Positions 58,842 to 64,000 of a DNA stretch of 64,000 nucleotides are shown here, piece by piece. Source of the stretch: an uncultured Candidatus Competibacteraceae bacterium (lineage in GTDB: Bacteria; Pseudomonadota; Gammaproteobacteria; Competibacterales; Competibacteraceae); assembly GCA_903879705.1 (NCBI GenBank), contig CAIRMO010000126.1, positions 1 through 64,000 on the forward strand, written 5' to 3'. Position 1 is the first letter of the stretch. Every line of letters starts with the position of its first letter. The notes beneath the pieces were generated by a model. It saw only the letters and a list, made by a program, of their open reading frames with translations. It made no database searches and was not told the origin of the DNA. The position numbers were made by a program, and so were the translations under genes.

Positions 58842-60881
58842 TTATTGCACGACTGGGTGCCAGAGGATCTCCAGTTCGGTCCCTTCGGTTTGCAGAAACT
58901 TGATCATCTGGCCCTGCATTTCGGCGGTGGCACTGACTGAGGCGACGGGATACCAAAACGAATAATGGTCACCTTGGGTGAAGCGGACAATGGCCCGCAC
59001 ACCGTTGTCGTCGCTCGTTGTACGGCTGGCCGATTTCAGCCCCATAACCCTGGCCAACGCTTCGGTCCCGGCCAGCGGTGCATTCTCGACCGAGTTCGGC
59101 ACGTTCTGATCGGGCAACACCCCCGCACCGCCGACGACTTCAATCAGATGAATCGGGTGCAGGCTGGCCGCAGTGGCGGCATAGTTGATGGGATCGCCAG
59201 AATCCACCACGGTCTGAAATATAAAGAAATAGCCCTCGTAAGCGGGGGTTCCCTTGATCAGGCCCTGCGTGGCCAGCCCGGCGGCGAAGACCGGCCCGTA
59301 CTTGGGCGAGCCGTCCGCCATTTTGGCGAAACCGCCGCCGGCCATACCCAAAGTCGCACTGGTGACCTTGTCCTCGATGCCCAGGAAGACGCCGCCGGCG
59401 ATGGCGCCCAACGAGTGACCGACAAAGCGGATATGTCCAGTATCAAGGTCGGGTTTTCCATCACCGTCCAGATCAATCATCGGGAGGGTAGCGCTCAGTT
59501 GCCGTAAATCTTCAGCCGCTTCGCGCCCATTATCGCGGGTGGTGAGCAAGCTCTTTAGATTGGCAAAGTGAATGCCGGACGGGTCAATCAGCCCATCGGC
59601 GGGCGGCAACAGGGTTTGGTTATTGACCAGGTCCAGATCAAAAGTCCGCTCCAGCCCCTTTGTGTAAAAAGGGCTAGTCGTATCGGTGATGCCATGCAGC
59701 GGCATATCCATCGCGACTGCAGCGAACCCGGCAAAGGACAGGGCATCGGCCAGAAAGGCTAATTCGGTACGATCCCGAAACCACCCATGCTGATAAATCA
59801 CGACCGGCCAGCCTGTCGCCGGTTGGGTATGTCCACTGCTGGCATTCGGCACCGTCATCAGCACCGGAATTTGTAGCGGCGCGGTCGCCACGGGCAGCGG
59901 GTTGTAGCGGGTAACTGCGCCGCCGTCCGCCGTCTGCCAATAGCCACTCAGCGGGTTCTCCTTGCTGAGGTAGTAGGGAATCGCCAGCGCCCCGGCGTAA
60001 ATGTCGGAGAAACCCGGCAGATTGTACGGTAGGGCGGCAGTGGTCAGTCCAGTCGCCTTGACGCCTATCCCCAGCGGCTTGAGGTCCTTGCCCAGCGCCA
60101 TGAACGCATCGTCAATCGACTGGGTCATCACGGTCCAGCTCAGCACGATGCCGGCTTTGGCGACGCCCTGACTGGCGGCGGCGCTTTCCTGATTGTTGAC
60201 CAGTTGTCGCAACGGCTCCAGCACCTTGGCTTCGGCATCGCTCACACCGGAAATCACGCTCTTGCCATTGGCGTCGATCAGCGGGGTGGGCAGCTTGGTC
60301 AGAACGTAAACGGCAGACGGCAGCGCGTTGTAGCCACCGCTGTCCTGAATCCCATCGGTCAACACCACCAGATAACCGGTTTTGGGTGCCAGCGGGAGCA
60401 GCGGGCTAATGGTCAGCGTGGTCTGGTTGATGTCCTGCGGCAGCAGTCCGACTTCGTAATCGACGCCGGCTTGCAACTCGCGCTTCACCTCGCTGACCGC
60501 GAACGGCGGATTTTTCGGGTCCAGGAATCGATTGGTGAGGACAACCTCAAACACCCGCACTGTGCTGCCGGCCTTGACCGTAGCCGCGTTCAAACTGCCG
60601 GAAAAGTACGCGGTCATGGGCGCAACCGTCGAAAAGCCGTCCAGCCCGTTCATCGCCACCCAGGGATCAGCCAGATTGGCAGGATTGGCGACCGGGATGT
60701 TCAAGGTGCCATCGGTCGAGCCATTGAATAGAAGGTTGGTGGGGAAAGGCATTTCGCCGGCGGCGGGATTGAATTTGGCGTAGAAGTCAGCGCGGGCCGC
60801 CGCATCGGCGCTGCTGAACGCAGCCAGGCTCAGGGCCAGGCAAAGCGGGGCCAGCCGGAAGGTTTTTAGGCGGTTTTTCAT
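58842..60881 (-). CDS. Secreted lipase/lysophospholipase of the VolA / Pla-1/cef family
   Basis: 679 aa, GGAG before ATG. A signal peptide (1-27, ending SADA) has no lipobox Cys, unlike surface-lipoprotein VolA. The N-terminal virulence-factor-lipase domain (about 30-330) includes MPFPTNLLFNGSTDGTLNIP. The alpha/beta-hydrolase domain has WPVVIYQHGWFRD, the nucleophile Ser in FVGHSLGAIAGG near residue 490, and His in TQGDHYSFWY near 638. It probably hydrolyses lysophospholipids or esters outside the inner membrane. Own terminator downstream; it is divergent from guaB. Confidence 0.85.
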   Translation of the reverse strand: MKNRLKTFRLAPLCLALSLAAFSSADAAARADFYAKFNPAAGEMPFPTNLLFNGSTDGTLNIPVANPANLADPWVAMNGLDGFSTVAPMTAYFSGSLNAATVKAGSTVRVFEVVLTNRFLDPKNPPFAVSEVKRELQAGVDYEVGLLPQDINQTTLTISPLLPLAPKTGYLVVLTDGIQDSGGYNALPSAVYVLTKLPTPLIDANGKSVISGVSDAEAKVLEPLRQLVNNQESAAASQGVAKAGIVLSWTVMTQSIDDAFMALGKDLKPLGIGVKATGLTTAALPYNLPGFSDIYAGALAIPYYLSKENPLSGYWQTADGGAVTRYNPLPVATAPLQIPVLMTVPNASSGHTQPATGWPVVIYQHGWFRDRTELAFLADALSFAGFAAVAMDMPLHGITDTTSPFYTKGLERTFDLDLVNNQTLLPPADGLIDPSGIHFANLKSLLTTRDNGREAAEDLRQLSATLPMIDLDGDGKPDLDTGHIRFVGHSLGAIAGGVFLGIEDKVTSATLGMAGGGFAKMADGSPKYGPVFAAGLATQGLIKGTPAYEGYFFIFQTVVDSGDPINYAATAASLHPIHLIEVVGGAGVLPDQNVPNSVENAPLAGTEALARVMGLKSASRTTSDDNGVRAIVRFTQGDHYSFWYPVASVSATAEMQGQMIKFLQTEGTELEILWHPVVQ

Positions 60882-61035
60882 GTCGTTACTCCATTGACGG
60901 CGCGTGTGATCATGATCGGGCGGGGACGCAGACGGTGGTTTCTGGTTTGAGCAACAACCGCTACTGGTGAATTATAGCCCAGCGATCCAGTGGAGCGCCT
61001 CGGTGGGATTGGCTATCGCCATTGAATCAATGCCG

Positions 61036-61064
61036 TTTACCCACGGCAAACGGGCATATAAAAT
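61036..61064 (+). promoter_or_regulatory. Probable sigma-70 promoter of guaB, with a possible PurR half-site
   Basis: TTTACC (61036-61041), a 17-base spacer and TAAAAT (61059-61064), 40 bases before the guaB ATG. The inverted repeat CCGTTT-N9-AAACGG overlaps the spacer and includes GCAAACG, the half-site core of purine-repressor boxes. Regulation by PurR is inferred. Confidence 0.55.
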
Positions 61065-61094
61065 GAACAACTTAACTGTCCGTCCAAGTCTTGA

Positions 61095-62567
<1,473 letters not shown>

Positions 62568-62587
62568 CGATTGTGGTTCCCGCCCGG

Positions 62588-62923
62588 TTAAGACTGGATC
62601 ACCGTTTCCAAAGTCGTTTCTACCCAATGGTTCAGGCTCATGCCCTGAGCTTGAGCAGTAGCGGCGATGGCGGCGTGCAACTTCGGCGGAATCCGCACAT
62701 TGAACGTGCCCGAAAAAGACTTGAATGGCGGGATGTCCCGTTCCACACAGGTTTCCTTGAAAACCCTGAGCGAAACGGCCCCCTCCCGGCGCAAACTTTC
62801 GACATCAGCAGCGTAAAAGTCAGCGCCGCCATTCAGTCCAACAAACTCGCCGCGAAACAGGCCGATATCCGGGTCATAGGCGATCACGGCTTTAACGCCG
62901 TCGAAATCCATCAGGTTCATCAT
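62588..62923 (-). CDS. HicB-like protein without a HicA partner
   Basis: 111 aa, AAGGTGA before the ATG. The N-terminal HicB fold begins with FDGVKAVIAYDPDIGLFRGE and contains DFYAADVESLRREGAVSL. The C-terminal ribbon-helix-helix part is SGTFNVRIPPKLHAAIAATA then QGMSLNHWVET. HicB antitoxins pair with a HicA mRNA interferase, normally the upstream gene. The upstream bases are palindromic repeats and hold no HicA frame. It may be an orphan antitoxin or a stand-alone regulator. It is read against guaB. Confidence 0.85.
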   Translation of the reverse strand: MMNLMDFDGVKAVIAYDPDIGLFRGEFVGLNGGADFYAADVESLRREGAVSLRVFKETCVERDIPPFKSFSGTFNVRIPPKLHAAIAATAQAQGMSLNHWVETTLETVIQS

Positions 62924-63279
62924 GGCATCACCTTGTGGCTTTCCAGCAATAAATTATACCGTTTACCGATAGATTTTGTCTTTATTCGTCATACCCGCGA
63001 AAGCGGGTATCCAGTCAGCATTACAGGGGGTCGCTGGATTCCCGCATTCGCGGGTATGACGGAAACCTACTGAGAATTGGTATTACACCAAAACCGTTCA
63101 TTTTGTCGTCATACCCACAAAAGCGGGTATCCAGTTTTTCAGCGGCTACCGGGATTCCCGCATTCACGGGAATGACGGAAAGCGAGAACTTATGAATACG
63201 AAAACCTACCGAGAATTGATATTAGCAGCACCAGCAACTCCCTTTTCGCCTATTCCCTACCGGTTACGCCCCTGCGCCC
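62924..63279. repeat. Two tandem long palindromes between the HicB-like gene and guaA
   Basis: Unit 1 (about 62986-63064) and unit 2 (about 63106-63184) each start CGTCATACCC and end with a (G)GGTATGACGGA or GGGAATGACGGA arm, and contain two inner hairpins of AAGCGGG/CCCGCATT type. They repeat at about 120-bp spacing, and the tails AACCTACTGAGAATTGGTATTA and CCTACCGAGAATTGATATTA also match. They belong to the family seen at 36175 and 45463. The guaA promoter should lie within or right after this block. Confidence 0.85.
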
Positions 63280-64000
63280 ATGACCACCCGCAACATTCAT
63301 CTTGACCGCATTCTGATTCTGGATTTCGGCTCCCAGTACACCCAACTCATCGCCCGCCGGGTGCGGGAAATCGGGGTTTACTGCGAAATTCAGCCCTGGG
63401 ACGCTGATCCCGCCGCGATCCGCGCTTTCCATCCGCACGGCGTCATTTTGTCCGGCAGCCCGGAATCGACCACCCTCGCTAACGGCCCCCGCGCCCCGCA
63501 AACCGTGTTTGGTCTCAAGGTTCCGCTACTGGGCATCTGCTACGGGATGCAGACCCTGGCGATGCAACTGGGCGGACTGGTCGAATCGTCCGATCACCGT
63601 GAATTTGGCTATGCCCAGGTTCGCGCCCACGGCCATTCCGCCCTGCTGCGCGACATCGAAGATCATGCCAGCCCGGAAGGTTACGGCCTGCTCGATGTGT
63701 GGATGAGCCACGGCGACCGGGTCACGCGGTTGCCCACCGGCTTCATCCGCATTGCCAGCACCGCCACCTGCCCAGTCGCCGGCATTGCCAACGAGGAACA
63801 GCGCTGGTACGGCTTGCAGTTTCATCCCGAAGTCACCCACACCCGCCAAGGCGAGCGGATTCTGCGCCGCTTCGTGCTGAACATTTGCGGCTGTCAGTCG
63901 CTGTGGACCACCGGCAATATCATCGAAGACAGCATCGCCGCCGTCCGCTCCCAAGTCGGCGATGATGAGGTGCTGCTGGGCTTGTCCGGCGGGGTGGATT
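63280..64000 (+). CDS. guaA: GMP synthase (glutamine-hydrolysing), 5' part
   Basis: 240 codons from the ATG at 63280; the gene continues beyond the right edge. The class I amidotransferase domain is complete: [20 protein letters not shown], the nucleophile Cys in [17 protein letters not shown], and the His-Glu pair in [11 protein letters not shown]. The sequence is cut inside the ATP-pyrophosphatase P-loop, at LLGLSGGVD. It aminates XMP to GMP using glutamine. No strong ribosome site is visible before the ATG. Confidence 0.96.
   Translation, partial: MTTRNIHLDRILILDFGSQYTQLIARRVREIGVYCEIQPWDADPAAIRAFHPHGVILSGSPESTTLANGPRAPQTVFGLKVPLLGICYGMQTLAMQLGGLVESSDHREFGYAQVRAHGHSALLRDIEDHASPEGYGLLDVWMSHGDRVTRLPTGFIRIASTATCPVAGIANEEQRWYGLQFHPEVTHTRQGERILRRFVLNICGCQSLWTTGNIIEDSIAAVRSQVGDDEVLLGLSGGVD

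Noticed and set aside
60996..61022. Similarity of GGTGGGATTGGCTATCGCC to the barrel stub at 6411
   Set aside because: Covers about 20 bases only, and the surrounding codons do not match a barrel protein.
62986..63184. CRISPR array
   Set aside because: Only two units, each itself palindromic, with a similar tail rather than unique spacers; no cas genes.

Overview
The window reads as chromosomal DNA of a GC-rich gammaproteobacterium. The evidence is an F1Fo ATP synthase operon whose beta subunit is very close to the enterobacterial protein, gammaproteobacterial versions of RNase R, RlmB, RluD, EttA, MetH, GlmU and DegP/MucD, and a poly-3-hydroxyalkanoate synthase. PHA synthesis, a GH94 glycan phosphorylase and many short palindromic repeats would fit a polymer-storing environmental lineage such as Competibacteraceae, but that placement is inference. 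I saw no phage or plasmid genes and no intact insertion sequence.

Layout. 1-6.7 kb: a TerD-SrfC-like fusion protein and a CHASE/PAS sensor kinase on the minus strand. They are bracketed by a perfect 56-bp inverted repeat, and next to the right copy lies the C-terminal stub of an outer-membrane beta-barrel gene. 6.7-14.2 kb: rlmB and rnr (minus), tRNA-Leu(CAG) with a textbook promoter, pta (plus), a PmtA-like methyltransferase, a small duplicated-domain protein and gph (minus). 14.4-22.6 kb: rsmG, a parB fragment, then atpI-B-E-F-H-A-G-D-C ending in a strong terminator. 22.7-30 kb: glmU, gltX, a GH94 protein resembling the phosphorylase half of cyclic beta-1,2-glucan synthase, and an HDOD protein. 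30-35 kb (minus): a CheW protein interrupted by a CZB zinc domain, a parallel beta-helix protein, a membrane-anchored protein of unknown function, a DUF1285 stub and a lytic transglycosylase.

35-45 kb: PduO-type cobalamin adenosyltransferase, phaC, degP/mucD, two paralogous six-cysteine secreted proteins, and a MacA-MacB-like exporter. Three strikingly AT-rich intergenic stretches lie here; one contains a 255-bp element with perfect 20-bp terminal inverted repeats and two further internal copies of the motif. 45-50 kb: rnpB (RNase P RNA), then cbiX-cobH-cobL-cobI for corrin synthesis, and a Uma2-type nuclease. 50-57 kb (minus): pgeF, rluD, a methyltransferase, cobalamin-dependent metH, yraN and ettA. 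58.8-64 kb: a secreted VolA-like lipase, guaB, an orphan HicB-like protein, two tandem palindromic repeats and the 5' part of guaA, cut by the window edge.

Links between genes: the cob genes, the PduO adenosyltransferase and MetH together make and use cobalamin. rsmG, rlmB, rluD, rnpB, rnr and ettA serve RNA and ribosome maturation or control. guaB and guaA form the GMP branch, here separated by a gene and repeats instead of forming a tight operon. No complete unknown multi-gene system is evident. The best candidates for something undescribed are the TGTACA element upstream of phaC, the six-Cys secreted protein pair, the TerD-SrfC fusion, and the CheW-CZB plus beta-helix pair.
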